DNA of 64,000 nt from Vespa crabro. Taxonomy: Eukaryota; Arthropoda; Insecta; Hymenoptera; Vespidae. The stretch is taken from positions 5,185,938-5,249,937 of the forward strand of contig NC_060967.1 in assembly GCF_910589235.1 (NCBI RefSeq). The letters are read 5' to 3'. Below the pieces are notes generated by a model, which was given only the letters and a program-made list of their open reading frames with translations, was not told the DNA's origin and did not search any database. Made by a program: the position numbers and the translations under genes. Positions 47,800 through 61,500 of this stretch are shown piece by piece; position 1 is the first letter of the stretch, and every line of letters starts with the position of its first letter.

Positions 47800-50604
47800 G
47801 ACAACGTTGTATGGCAAGATATCGCCGAGGTCTAGCTCCAAGGCAAGTCATTCGATGCTCCACCGGATACATCTGAAGAACGTATGGTGAGCATCGTCGT
47901 TGGTCTAGACCACATAGGGGCAGTTACCGCCTGAAACATTCCTCATTTATGCGAGATAAGAGCAGTACATGCCCTGTCAAGAAATGGGTGAGGTTGAGGT
48001 CGACCTCTCCCGCCTCCCGGTTGTCTAGTCGAATGATGAGTCGGGCAGCCCAACTGGCCTTATGTTCCTGTTCCTATTTGCTTTGGCAGGTCTCAATGCT
48101 GCTAGATCAGGTGATCCTTGATGTCTCTTCCATTCTCAGGACGGACTTCTGCTGGTGGATAGATTGTCTCTCCTTGGATAGTAGATCGATCGGGATGACC
48201 ACCGCCAACACTAACATCGCGGGTTCCGAGACCTTGCGGTAAGAGCACGCAAATTGGAAGAGTGCACCTCGTGTGTACCTCGGCTATGCTCTTGCGATAT
48301 TACTCGTGTCGCAGAGCCTCGGCCCAGAGTTCCGCGCCGTACAGCATCACTGCTTCGGCGGCGCGCATCAGTAGTCTCCTCGTTCACAGTCGGGGATCGT
48401 TGATGTTGGCTTTGAGTGTGCCATGCGAGGTTACTACATTTGCAGCCTTGTCGGCTGCCCTAGTAATATGCTTTCCAAAATTGAGCTTGCTGTTGAGCAT
48501 TACTCTTAAGTACTTGACACCCGACTTAGTCTTAACCGTCGCTCCTCTTACATTGAAGTTCCGCAAATTGTTGATGCGCTTCTTTTTAAGTAGCACGAAG
48601 TCAGTCTTCTGAGCTGCTAGGGATAGCCCGTTGTCTTTCATCTAAAATATGACTCTGCGCATGAACTGATTGAGTAAAAGCTGTGCCTCCTCCGTATATC
48701 TAGCAGTTATTATTGCTTCAAAGTTCTCTGCATACTCTAACATGAAAATGCCCGCAGGGCCTGCCATACATATGATACCGTCGTTGATGATATTCCAGAT
48801 ATCCGGTATCAGCATGGAGCCCAGGCTGCCCCCGATGACAATTCCAAACTTCTCGGAACATCGCCGGTATTGCAATAGAGGAAGTGCTCGACCGAGTAGT
48901 CCCTGAGAATTCGGAAAAGGTACTCAGGGACATTGAAGTTACATTCGAGTGCTTCCATTGCCAAGTCCCACCTGACGGAGATGAAGGCATTTCTCACTTT
49001 TAAGGTGGCCAACAGACACAAAGGTCGGGATAGGTGATTCCCGCGCTCCGTCGTTTTAGAGGCCGTGTCTACCTCCCGGACTGCATGTATGGTGGATAGG
49101 CTGGATCGAAATCCATACTGACGGGCAGCACGGTCGTAAGCAACCGTGGCCTAAGCAGCTGCTCCAGGAGCTTGCCAAACCTATCCAGCATACAAATAGG
49201 CCTTTATGGCGAAGCAGCATGAGCTGGACCCATGCCAATGCTTATGAGCAATAGTCTCGCTTTTTTCCACGCGGCGTGGAGGATGACCTCACTGCTGCTC
49301 ATGTTATACATATTTAGCAAGGGCTCAGGGTGACTCTACGCGACGGCTTTCACAACTTCCGCTAGAAGGCCGTCTTGTCCTGTAGCACTCTTGTACCTCA
49401 TGGAAGATGCGGCCGTGATCAGCTTCCCGTCCTTAAACTGTGACTTATCGGTGTGCCAGACTCAGCCGAGCCAATCTCTTCCTCCGGCTTTGAGGGGAAT
49501 AGGGTATGTACGATGCTTTCCAGGCTCATCACATCTTGACGGATTACTTGTGTTTATGTCCCCATCTTACGAGTAACGATCTGGTACCCTAATCCCCAAG
49601 GATGCTGGTCGATATCTTGGCTCAGCTCATTCTAGTACGGTATTTGGCTGTCCTTGATGATCACCATCAATGATTTTTTGTCCGTTTGATACACTGTGGC
49701 CAAGAAGGCAGCGTCGAGATCGCGTATCTACGTTCGTTGTATTTACCGGCGATGCTTTAATCACTTCTTACGAAGATCTGCGAGCTCATACTTCCACCAG
49801 AATGCTTGACGCCTCTGACGTTTCGTGCTCTTTTTGGCATAGCTATCGTGCAAGCGTTTTGAATGAGCTGCATGTTGTTGCGGTCATCATCCTAGCTTGT
49901 GCAGTTGGCGATAGCCCAGCGAGTGCAATTTGATGGGATCTTCAACCTTCATCCATGGCTGAGGACTGCCTGTATCGATCCATTCTTGCTATGTTCAACC
50001 TGAGGGTTCCGAAGCTATTGTCACCGTTAGCCTCCTATCGTGTACGTCGAATAAGACGTACTGGAGGATGCTACCGGAGTAATCATCGATCGTCCGGCGT
50101 CGTCTCTGTGTAGTCTGGCCTTCAGAATGTAGACGTCGAGCCTGCGTTGAGCATTGCTAGCTCCAGTCTCGACACCACTTTCATGATTCGTCTTCCTCTG
50201 AAGTCCAGCATAGACTCTCTTCATTCGCGAGCTTTGGCGTAGAGGTCTCTAGCCACAATGAGTTTCCCTTGCCATTCCCTAAATGCGTCTTCCAGATCGT
50301 CCAGTTTGGTCAACAAGTTGTCTATCCGGTCGTTCGGGATGAGATACACGCTGCCATAAGTCAACAAGTTATGTCTCAACTAAACGAAACCGCGTCCGGA
50401 TCCTTGATACGACACTTGTATCTGTCGGGGATCTGGGATCCAGTTGGCCATTGTGCCCAATTTAACGGTGTAACATCCTGCTCCTGCTCAGTTCTGGTAC
50501 TGTTTGCTGATAAGAACAATTTCAGCTATGATCTCAGATCAGAGCTGGGTGAGGAGGTGGTGAGCCTTCCTGCTCCTATTGAGGTTTCCCTGCAGTACTC
50601 TCAT
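47800..50604 (-). pseudogene. R1-like ORF2 (endonuclease/reverse transcriptase), copy 3
   Basis: The start is at 50604 (MRVLQGNLNRSRKAHHLLTQ), with TGA at 50539-50541 at the same codon as in copy 2. The endonuclease is fragmentary (around 50027-50224). Motif A reads LATLKVRNAFISVRWDLAME (48809-49021), where the catalytic Asp is Lys. Motif B is degraded to GGSLGSMLIPDIWNI. The catalytic box reads LEYAENFEA (48642-48875), losing YADD. The thumb reads GLSLAAQKTDFVLLKKKRIN and HITRAADKAANVV (48384-48641). This copy has lost active-site residues and is clearly inactive. Confidence 0.88.
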
Positions 50605-50619
50605 CTTTTTTGATGGCTG

Positions 50620-51830
50620 TTGCAAGGGCCTCCTGGAAGGCTGTTCACACTCTTGATCCGTCCAAATGCATCTTGGGTTCAGCACCTCCTTCGGAGCACA
50701 AGAGGCTAGTGAGCTCGCTGATCTTTCATTCTCTGAGCTTGTGCTCCGTGCCGCCGCAGAAACAGCAGAGTTTATTGTGGTTAGGACCATTGCACGATGC
50801 ACTATATTGGCCGCAGTCGAGGCAGCGGTAGTATCGCATTACTTCTGCACTTAGCCTGACTTTTCAGCTGGCGAAGCAGACTAGCACTCGGCTTGCCTTC
50901 AGAATCTACGCAACTGCTTCCTCTTCTAATTTGACAAAGGCCTGGCATAGCTGCATCGCGTTGGGGTTCGTCAATCTGTCTTCAAGTTTCCCCGAGTTGT
51001 CTGGCAGGGTCCTCTTTAGGCCCTTCTCGATTTCTGCTACCGATTTGCAGCAATCGCTATCCCGTAACTCCAACGTAGCTCTGGGAATAAGTACCGTGAT
51101 GCTTCTCATGTCTTCTACTTCTTTCCTCAAGGATCCTGCGAATGAGGTCCTGATCTCCGGAGTAGTGATCTTGAGCTCGAGGAGAATTCCTCGCGTTCTG
51201 GTATGCCGGAACGATCTAATGTCTACCCACGCAGCGCATGTCTTGTTGCGCTGGTGGATAGCTGCGACTACGTCTGGGTATGTTTTATCTTACGCATGAT
51301 TCTGGATGATCGCGTCGGGCTTCCGTCGTTTCCTCGAACTGTCCTCCAAATTGGTTGGCATCATTTTCTCCTGTGGTGGCTGTTTTGTCGCCTTCTTCAC
51401 AAGTTTTTCCTATTCTCTCTTTTTCTCGACGACCTCCTTCCACTTGATGGCTTCGGTCGTCGTCTCCTCTCGCCTCGGTCTTTTGAGGCTTTCTTCAGGG
51501 AACTGCTGAGGGCTTGTGGCTACTCTTTCTACTGTGACAACATTTGGTATGCCGTTAGCCCGTGGGAGCTGAGAGACTCGGGCGCGGATCCTCGCTCCTT
51601 CATTGACCTTTGCTCGAAATTTATACTTAAACTAGAGGCTGTCAATGCTATCCTCCAGTTCTGGGAGACCTTTCTAGATCGCATTATTTACATCGACTGT
51701 CTAGTCACAGCCGCCCGCATATTGGCAAGGAGGACTATCGCTTGCGGACGTTTCACACTATCTCGATCTTGTGATGTTTCTTTCGCAGGCTGAGATCCTC
51801 AAATATTGTCTCCGAACGCAGTGCATCAAG
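50620..51830 (-). pseudogene. R1-like ORF1 (gag-like) remnant, copy 3
   Basis: The minus strand at 50906-51130 reads ELRDSDCCKSVAEIEKGLKR, then TLPDNSGKLEDRLTNPNA and FVKLEEEAVA. The zinc-knuckle part near 50740-50830 translates CLDCGQYSASCNGPN and KLCCFCGGTEH, one knuckle with a His-to-Gln-type change and a second partly kept. The N-terminal part to about 51830 is broken and has no motif I can name. Confidence 0.72.
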
Positions 51831-52230
51831 AAGTGTCGTGCTGATCACCCTCGCAACTACCCCCATTGTTGCGAGAGCGTTTGGATATAAGGGCTGGAAT
51901 GAAGCATCCGCTCTTGCAGTCCACCTACTTCCTTCATCTACATCCTGACCCTCCAGTGGGTGCGATGGGTTGACGGTGGGAGATTCTAAGAGATTATCTG
52001 CGCTTTAAATACCATCCAGCACATCCCTTTGAGACAGCGTCAACGTACCCTCTAGTAATCTTGGCCCTATTGTAACCGGGTCTAACGTAAATGGCTTCGG
52101 TCCCTTATAGGGTACTGACATCAGGGCCAGATAAGTCCTCGTTTTTTAGGGTGGTTGTCCTCTGCCTAGCCCGGTCACGAAGGCGCTCCTCGCCGAAAGG
52201 AATGGAATGCTCCATTTCTCCCATAGAGGA

Positions 52231-52306
52231 CTAATCCATCCCTTGTGGATCAATCCATCCCTTGGGTATCAATCGTCCCATTAGGGACCAAACCTTCCCT
52301 TGGGGA
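52231..52306. repeat. Short tandem repeat at the 5' end of R1-like copy 3 (4 x about 19 bp)
   Basis: Four diverged units occur: TAATCCATCCCTTGTGGAT, CAATCCATCCCTTGGGTAT, CAATCGTCCCATTAGGGAC and CAAACCTTCCCTTGGGGA. 5' UTR tandem repeats are common in non-LTR elements. Copies 1 and 2 lack them. Confidence 0.85.
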
Positions 52307-52307
52307 A

Positions 52308-52959
52308 ATAACGTTAATAATAATAATGATACTAACGAGAATAACAATATTAATACAGATAATGATAATAATAAAAATAATAATAATAATAACGACAATA
52401 ACGATGATAACGTTAATAACTATAATAATATTATCGATAATAACGATAATACAAATAATAACGATATTAACGATAATAAAGTTAATTACGATAGTAATAA
52501 TAATATTAAAAATTACGATAAAAACGTTAATAACGATTATAACGAAAATTATAATAATAATAAAAACAATAATAATAACAATAATAATAAAAATAGAAAT
52601 AATAATAATAGTGATGATGATGATGATACTAATAATAAAAATAAAAATAACGATACTAACTATAAATATAATAATAAAAATAATAAAGATAATAACGATA
52701 TTAACGATTGTAATGCTAATGACGACAATAACGATAGTAACGGTAATAATGATATTAATAAAAATAACCGTATTAACTATAATAACGATAATTAAGTTAA
52801 TAACGATAATAATAAAAATAAAATAAGTAATTATAATAATATCGATAGTGACAATAATAATGATAATAACGTTTTTAATAATAATAATAGAGATAATAAC
52901 TTTAATAAATATAATAACAATAATAATTATAATAACGATAAGATCGATGATAACGATAA
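52308..52959. repeat. Triplet array block 8
   Basis: Standard orientation, with a local (GAT)5 near 52613-52627. It lies between the 5' end of R1-like copy 3 and the 3' end of copy 4. No gene. Confidence 0.92.
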
Positions 52960-53343
52960 TTTTTTTTGAAGGTCAGAGAATGCCAATCTTTATGTACTAA
53001 CCAAGGGACACCGTCCGCCAGAGGAACCCTTCGCCATACTGTTCTCCAATTGAAGTACCAGGAGTGTCGGGCTTACCGTTGGACTAGGCACTACCTTCTA
53101 AACTCATATCTATCCTAGTGGCATAGTGAAACAATCCCGGCACCGCCATGTGGCATTACTTCGGAATGACCCACTTTATCAGGTCCCTTAACGGGACTCT
53201 CGGTTCGGCTTTTGTGGCAGGAACCTGGAGCAACTTTGTTGGCGCGTCTCCGCCCATCTCCTTTTTATTGCGAATGACTGCCCTGACGTACCTGGCCACC
53301 TTGTTCCACTCCTTCTGTCCTTGGAGCATTTTCTCGATAACAG
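52960..53343 (-). mobile_element. R1-clade non-LTR retrotransposon, copy 4 (5'-truncated, 384 bp)
   Basis: It starts on the plus strand with T8 (52960-52967) then GAAGGTCAGAGAATGCC, matching the 3' UTR of copies 1 and 3. Later words such as GTGTCGGGCTTACCGTTGGA, TATCCTAGTGGCATAGTGAA and GAGCATTTTCTCGATAACAG also match. The homology stops at GATAACAGTC, after which triplet sequence resumes. This is the normal outcome of target-primed reverse transcription that stops early. It has no coding capacity of its own. Confidence 0.92.
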
Positions 53344-53690
53344 TCATAATAACGGTAATAAAACAAAAATAATTACGATATTAATAACGTCGATTTTAAC
53401 GATAATGATAATAATAGCCCGGTAATAATAACGATGATAATGACAATAACAATAACAATAAAGATAAGAATAATAATATAGATAAAAATAACGATATTAA
53501 TAGCGATAATAATAATGATAATATTAATAAATATGGCGAAAAAAATATCGGTGATAATAATAGTAATAATAACGAGAATAATAACGAGAATAATAACGAT
53601 AATAATTACGGAAATAAAAACATTCATAATATCGGTATTAGTAACTGTCATTTTTATGGTAATAATAACAATATCAATAACTATAAAAAT
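53344..53690. repeat. Triplet array block 9
   Basis: This is the last block of the AAC/GAT dialect. The repeat grades into the CAT dialect around 53690-53760. Confidence 0.85.
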
Positions 53691-55508
53691 AATCATTAAA
53701 ATCACAATAATATTCATAATAATCAAATAATCATTTTATTAATCATTATAATCCTTTTAAAAATCATAATAATCAAAATTATCGTAATAACATATAATTA
53801 TGATAATAATTATAATGATGTTCCTACTTATAATAATATTTACTATAATACTAATAATAATAATCATAATAATCATAATAGTTTTCATAATAAATATAAT
53901 ATAAATTTTTATAATCATAAAAATTAGGATAATAATGGTATTAATAATAATAATAAAAATAATAATTATAATAGTAATCATAATAATATTCAAATTATTC
54001 ATAATAATCTTAATAATAATCATAATAATTAAAATAATTACAATAGTATTTATATTAATCGTAATCATATTCATAAATAAAATAATAATATTCATAATGA
54101 TTTTAATAATTGTATTAAATCTGATAATTATTGAAATAATAATCATAATCAAAATCATAATAACAATATTATTAATAATATAATCATAATAAATATATTT
54201 ATAATAATTATAAAAATAATAATCATAATACATATAATAATAGTAAGAATAATCATTATGTGCAAAATAAAACTAATAATTATCATATGACCATAATAAT
54301 ATTTATAATAATAGTAATTATCATGATAATCATAATAATAATCATTAAAATAAATTGTCTATAATAATGCACATAAGAATAATAATAGTCTTAAAAATTA
54401 TAATAATCACAATAAAATTCATAATTACAACTAAAGAACTATAAATATTATAATATTTTTTATAGAAACCATAATAATCATAATAATCAAAGTAAAAATC
54501 ATAAAAATATTGATAATAATAATAATCTGAATAATAACAATAACCATGGTAATAATCATAATAATCATGCTAATGTTGAAAAAAAATCATAATTATAGCC
54601 ATGAAAAATAAAATAACCGTAATAATCTCAATAAGAATAGTAATAGCCATATTAATTTTAATAATAAACATAATATCCTTAATAAATATAATAATAATCA
54701 TTATAATTATAAAAATAATCATAATAGACATAATAATAATTTTAATATCTATAATAATCATAATAATATTCATAATAACCATAGAAATCCTAATAATCAT
54801 ATTAATAATCTTAATAACTATAATATTCATAATTATATTAATAATCTTAAAAATCATAATATTGTTCAAAGAAATAATAGTAATAATCCTAAGGAACATA
54901 ATATTTACCATAATAATAATAATAATCGCTATAAATATAATAAAAATCATAATAATCATATTAATAACCATGAAAACAATAATCATAATACTAATCGTAA
55001 TAAAGATAATAGATGCAAAAACCATAATAATTTTAATAATAATCTTAATACACTTAATAATCATAATAATAACCATTATAAACACAATTGTAATATTAAA
55101 AATAATAATTACAATCATAATCTTAATTATAAGCATAATAATCGTAACAAATATAATAATCATAATAACCATATTAACAATAAAGGTAGACATACTAATA
55201 ATCACATTAACAATAATATTTATAATATTAGTCATGCTAACCAAGATATTAATCATAATAATAATCATAATAATCATAATAATCATAATGATCATAATAA
55301 TGATCACAATAATGATAATAATCATAATAATAATAATTATTATAATAAATATAATACGAATAATAAACTTAAGAAGAATAATCATAGCCACAATTATTAT
55401 AATATTCACATTAATAATCATAATAATCATAATAATAACCGTAATTACCAAAATAATAATCATAATAATCATAATAATGAATATATGAACCATAATAATC
55501 ATAATATG
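53691..55508. repeat. Variant triplet array, AAT/CAT dialect
   Basis: Here the usual word is AATAATCAT and close variants (ATAATCATAATAATC). G is scarce on the plus strand and AACGAT is almost absent. The array keeps a triplet register but has a composition distinct from the 25 kb to its left. It leads directly into the 68-bp satellite. The Ile/Met-rich frames on both strands (for example 54570-55520) are repeat shadows. Confidence 0.93.
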
Positions 55509-58500
55509 GGACTGTCGCATTTAGAAATTCGCCGACGAGACGTACGAAAGTCATGCGAGTGCCTGTTGAAACAATGCGGCTGTCGAACTTCGAAATATTT
55601 CGACCAGACAAGGGAAGGATATGCGAATAACTTATGAACAAAAGCGACTGTCGGACTTCGAAATATTCCTAACATTCCAGGAAAAGTTATGCGAGTGCCT
55701 CTCGGAACAATTCGACTGAAAGATTTAGAATTATTAGGACTATTCGAAGGAAAGTTATGCGAGTGAATCTCGAAACAATGCGACAGTCGGATCTATAAAT
55801 ATTCCGATTAGTCGAGGGAAAGTAATGCGAGTGAATTGTGAACCAATGTCACTGTCGGACTTGGAAATATTCAAACTAGCCGATTAAAAGTTATGCGAGT
55901 GCCGCTCGAACCAACGGGCCAAGAAATATTCCAGCTAGTCGTGGGAAAGTTACGAGTGACTTGCGAAAAATTGCGACTGTCAGACTTTGAAGTTTTCAGA
56001 CTAGCCGAGGGACAATTATCCAAGTACTTTTCGATCCAATGAGACTGTCGGACCTATGAGTATCGCGACAAGTAGAGAGGAAGTTTTGAGAGTAACTTGT
56101 GAACTAATGCAATCTTCGGAATTAGACATATTACTTCTAGTCGAGGTAATATTATGCGAGCGACTTGTGAACGAAAGCGTTTGTCGGATTTTGAAATATT
56201 ACGACTAGTTGAGTGAAAGTTATGAGGGTGCCTCTCGAATCAATGCGACTGTCGGAAATGGAAGTATTCATACTCGTTCTGGGAAGTTATGAGATTACCT
56301 TTTAAATTAATGCATCTGACAGACTCATAAATATTCAAACTAGTCGTGGTAAAATTATGCGAATGCATCTAGAACCATTGCGACTGTAAGAAATAGAAAG
56401 TTTTCGAAAGATGAGAGAATGTTATGAGAGTGCCTCTCATACCAGTGTGACTTACGGACTTGGAATTATACAGACTATTCAAAAGAAAGTTATACAAGTG
56501 CTTCTCGAACCAATGCGACAGTCGGACTTCGAAATATTCCTAATAGTAGGGTAAAGTTATGCGATTTCTTCTCGAAAGAACACGACTCTTGGAATTAAAA
56601 AATTCCGACTAGTCGAGGGAAATTTATGCGACTCTCTTGTGAACCAAATTAAATGTCAGTTTTGATAATATTTCGAAATGAGGTAGGATAGTTATACGAG
56701 TACCTTTCGATCCAATGCAACTGTCGGACCTAAAAATACTCAGACTAATCTAGGGAATATTATAAGAGTGCCTCCCGTTCCCCTGAGGCTGTCGGACTTA
56801 GAAATATTCCGAATAATCGTGGAATAGTGATGCCAATGCATCACGAATCATTGGGACTGTCGGACTTGAAAATATTGCAACTAGACGAGGGAAAGTAATG
56901 CGAGTGCATCTCGAACATATGCGACTATAGGATTTGGAAATATTCCGACTAGTCTAGTGAAAGATATACGAGTGATACACGAACCAATGCCACTTTCGAA
57001 CTTGAAAATGTTCCGACTATAAGAGGGATAATTATACGAGATACTCTCGAACGAATACAACTGTTGGAATAAAAAATATTGCCACTTGTAGAGGGAAAGT
57101 TATAAGAGTGTCTCTCGAACTAATGTGACTATCGGATTTGGAAATTTACGATATGCGGCTGCATCACAAACCAATGCCGCTATAGTACTTGGAAATATTC
57201 AGACTTGTCTGGGAGAGTTAGGCGTGTGACTAATAAACAAATGTGACTATCGGGCTCAGAAATATTCCGAGCAGTTGAGGGAAATTTATGCGAGTGCCTC
57301 TCGAACAAATACAGCTGCCGGACTTAGACGAATTCGGACTAGTCGAGGGAAAGTTATGAGAGTAGTTTTTGAACCAATGCGACTGTCGGACTAGGAAATA
57401 TTACGGCTAGCCAATGGAATGTTATGTTAGTGCCTCTCGAACCAATGCGGCTGGGAGTCTTGGAAACATTCCGCCCTAAAGGGGAAAGTTACGTGAGGGA
57501 CTTATGCAGCATTGCGACAATAGGGCTTGGAAATATTTTTTCTCGTCGAAGAACAGTTATGCGAGTGCCTGTCAAAACATTACGACTGTCGGAATTAGAA
57601 ATATTAAGACTAGTCAAGTAACACTTATGCGACTGCCACGCGAACCAAAGAGACTGGCGCAATTGTAAACTTTCCGAATATTTGAAGGAAAGTTATGAGA
57701 GTGACTTGTGAACCAGAGCGACTGTATGTAAAGGGAATATTCCCAGTGGTCTAGAGAATGTTATCGAGTGCCTCCCGTACCAATGCAGATGTCGGTCTTG
57801 GAATCATTCCGACAAGTCGATGGAATGTTATGACAGTAACTTTTGAACCTATGCGACTGTCGGGCTCGGAAATTTTACGACGACTCAATGCAAACTTATG
57901 CGACAGCCACCAAACCAAAACGACAGGCAAACTTGGATCCATTCCAACTAATCAAGGGAAAGTTTTAAGTGCGACTTGTGTATCAAAGCGACTGTCAGAA
58001 TTGGAAATATCCTGACTAGACGAGGGATGGTTATACGTATATCTCGTAAAATGCGTCTGTCGGGCATGGAAGTATTTTGCCTAGTCGAGTGAAATTTACG
58101 CGAGTGCCTCCCAAACCAATGCTGCTGTAGGCTTTGAAAATATTCCCACTAAAGGAGAGAAAATTATACTAGTGCCACTCGAACCACAGCGAATATCTTA
58201 CTTGGAACTAATCAGAGTAGTCGAAGGAATGTTATGCGGGCTATATTAGAACTCAAGCGGTGGCCGGACTTGGTAATATCCCCACTAGCCGTGGGAAATT
58301 TGTGCGAGTTATTCTCGAACCAAAGGAGCTGTAGGACTTGAAGAAATTACTAATATTCAGAGGATAGTCATGCGTGTGATACTAGAGCTAATTCCACAAT
58401 CGGACCAGGAGGTAGTGCAAATAGTAGGGGATAAGATATTCAAGTGACTCTAGAACCAATGCAACGGTTGGACTTGAAAATATACCAACTACTCGAAAGA

Positions 58501-61500
58501 AAGTTATGCGAGTAACTTTTGAACAATAGCGGCTGTAGGGCTAGGAAATATTTCGACTAGTCGGGAAACTTTGAGCGAGTATCTTATCAACCAATCCGAC
58601 TATCGTGATTGGAAATATTCCGGCTAGTCAAGGGAAAGTTAAGCGAGTGCTTCTCGAATCAAAGCGGATGTTGGACTTGGAACTTTTCCAACTAGTCGAA
58701 GGAAAGTTATGCGAGTAAATCTAGAACTAATGCGACGGTCGGATATGAAAATATTCCGAATAAACATGGAAAAGTTATGCGAGTGCCTATCAAACCAATG
58801 CGTCTGTCGGACATAGATATATTCCAACTTGTCCAGGGATAGTTATGCAAGTAAATTGTGAACCAAAGGAACTGTCATGCTTGGAAATAGTACAATTAAT
58901 CGAGGGAATGTTACACAAGTTCCTCTCGAATAACTGAGGCTGATGGAAATGGAAATATTCTTACAAGTCTTGGGAAACTTATGCAAGAGGAAATTGAACC
59001 AATGAGTCTGTCGAACTTGGCAATAATACGACTAATCGGGAAAAGTTATGAGATTGCCTCTCGAGCAAATATCGCTATCGTCCTTGGAATGATTTGGAAG
59101 AGTTGGGATAATTTATGCGTGTTATTTTGGAACTAATTGGACGGTCGGACAATAAAATATCCCGATTAATCCACGCAAATATATGCGATTAACTTGTGAA
59201 CCAATGCAACTGTCGGGCTTGGAAATATTCCGTCTAGTCGAGGGAAAGTTTTGCCTCTCGAGCAAAGGCGACTGTTGAACTTGGAAATAATTTGACTAGT
59301 CGTGGGAAGTTAAGCGAGTGACTAGAAAACCAAAGCGAAAGTTGTCGGCGAAAGTTATGCAAGAGCCACACGAACCAATGCAACTGTCGGCCTTGGAAAA
59401 TTTCAGACAATTCGAGGAATAGTTGTGTGGGTCTCTCTCAAACCAATGTAGTTGTTGGACTTGGAAATATTCCGACTAGTGGATAGAAACATATGCGAGT
59501 ACCAAAAGAACCAATGTGAATGTCACACTAGGAAATACTTCGACTAGTCGAGGGAATGTTATGCGAGTTATACTGGGACTAATGCAATGGTCGGGTATGG
59601 AAATATTCCGATTAGTCAACCGAAAGTTATGTGTGTGATACTCGAACAATTGCAGTTGTCGAACTTGGAAATATTACGAATAGTCGAGGAAAAGTTGTTC
59701 GAGTGATTCTAAAACTAATGTGACGGTCGGACTAGCAAATATTTCAACAAGGCGGAAAAATTTATGCGGGTAGCTTTTGAAAAAATGCGTCAGTCGGACT
59801 GGAAATATTCCGACTAGTCGGGAGAAATTTATGCGTGCAATTTGTACCAAAGCAAATATCGCACTTGAAATCATTACGACTAGTCAAGAGAAAGTTGTGA
59901 GAGTGATTTGTGAACCAAAGCGTTTGTTGGAATTGAAGATATTCCGACTAGTCGAGGGAAAGTCATTCGAGTGACTATAGCACCAATGCAACATGCGTAC
60001 TTGGAGATATCCAGAGAAGTTGAGGGCATTTACGCGAGTGACAATTAAACCAATGCAACTATCAGAGTCAAGGGAAACTTTTGCGACTGCCACTCGAAGC
60101 ATAGTGACTGGCGGACTTGGATCCGTTCCGACTAGTCGAGGGAAAATTATTAGAGTGACTTGTGTACCAAAGGGACTGTCGGAATTATAGATATACCGAC
60201 TAGTCTAGGGAAGGTTATGCGATTATCTTGTAACCCAAAGCATCTGTCGGGCTTGGAAATATTCTGATCGATCGAGTGAAAGTTATGCAGGTTCCTCTCA
60301 AACCAATGCGTTTGTAGGAAATAGAAATATTCCGAATAGTAGAGAGAAATATGTGCGAGTGCCACTCCAAACAAAACGAATATCGGACTTGGAATTATTC
60401 CGACCAGTGGAGGAAATGCTATGCGAGTTATAGTGGAACCATTAAGGCGGTCAGTCTTGGAAATAAACCGATTAGTCGGGGGAATGATATGCGAGTGCCA
60501 CTCGATACATTAACTCTATGTGACTAGGAAATATGCCGACTAGTCGAGGGAAAGTAATACGAATGAATCTCGATCCAATCAAACTGTCGGACGTGGAAAT
60601 AAATCGAATAGACGAGGAATAGTTATGCGTGTGTCTCTCGAATCAATATGTCTGTCGGACTTGGAATATTCCGACTAGACAAGGTAATGTTTTGCAAGTG
60701 CCTCTCGAAACAATGTTACTGTCAATCCTGGAAATATTCATCGGGAGATATTAATCGAGGGATTGATGTGATTGTGGCTCCCGAACCAATGCGACGTTTC
60801 TACTTGGAAACATTCCGACTAGTCAAAGGAATTTTGTTCACGTACCTTTCGAAGCAGTGCGTCTTTCGGACTTGAAATTTTTTCGAATAACCGAGGGAGA
60901 GTTGTGCGAGTGCCTCTCAGAACAATGCGATAGTCAGAACTAGAAATATTACCACTAATCGACAGAGAAATGTGCAAGATTCTCGCCAAGCAATGAGACT
61001 GAATACCTAGATATATTCCGCCTAGTCTAGGGAAAGTTGTGCGAGTACTTCTCGGACCAACGCGGCTATAGTACATAGAAATGCTCCTACTAGTATAAGG
61101 AAAATTATTATAGGGCATCTCGAATGCGAAAGGCAGCCCTAGATATATTACTCCTAGTCGAGGGAAAGTTATGCGAGAACCTCTAGAAATATTACGACTG
61201 TCGGAATTGGAATTATTCCGTCTATTTGAGAGAATGTTATGCTAGTGCTTTTAGAACCACTGCGACAGTCACATCATGAAATATTCCGTCTAGTCGAGAG
61301 GAAGAAATGCCAGTGTCTCTCTAATCAATGCAACTGTCAGACCTTGAAATTTCCCGACAAGTCCAGGAAAAGTTATGTGATTGCCTCACGAACCCATGTG
61401 ATTGTTTGACTTCAAAAGAATGCGACTACACGAGAGTATGTTATACGAGTGCTTCTCTAACCAGTGCAACTTTGGAACATCGAAATATTTCGGATAATCG

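Larger units (their letters stand above)
47417..52307 (-). mobile_element. R1-clade non-LTR retrotransposon, copy 3 (longest, different 5' leader)
   Basis: The 3' end is at 47417 (T8 on the plus strand, 47417-47424, then GATGG) and the 5' end near 52307. It has the same order of domains as copy 2 and a complete 3' UTR. The 5' leader (about 51830-52307) does not resemble that of copies 1 and 2 and ends in short tandem repeats, so this may be another subfamily or a chimeric 5' end. The coding parts have many stops and frameshifts. Confidence 0.9.

Noticed and set aside
51203..51793. 196-codon plus-strand frame
   Set aside because: It lies antisense to the ORF1 remnant of R1-like copy 3, and the Leu/Phe-rich, low-complexity translation has no recognised domain.
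54570..55520. 316-codon Ile/Met-rich frame that looks like a membrane protein
   Set aside because: It comes from the AAT/CAT repeat; hydrophobicity follows from ATT and ATG triplets. An equally long frame lies on the opposite strand.
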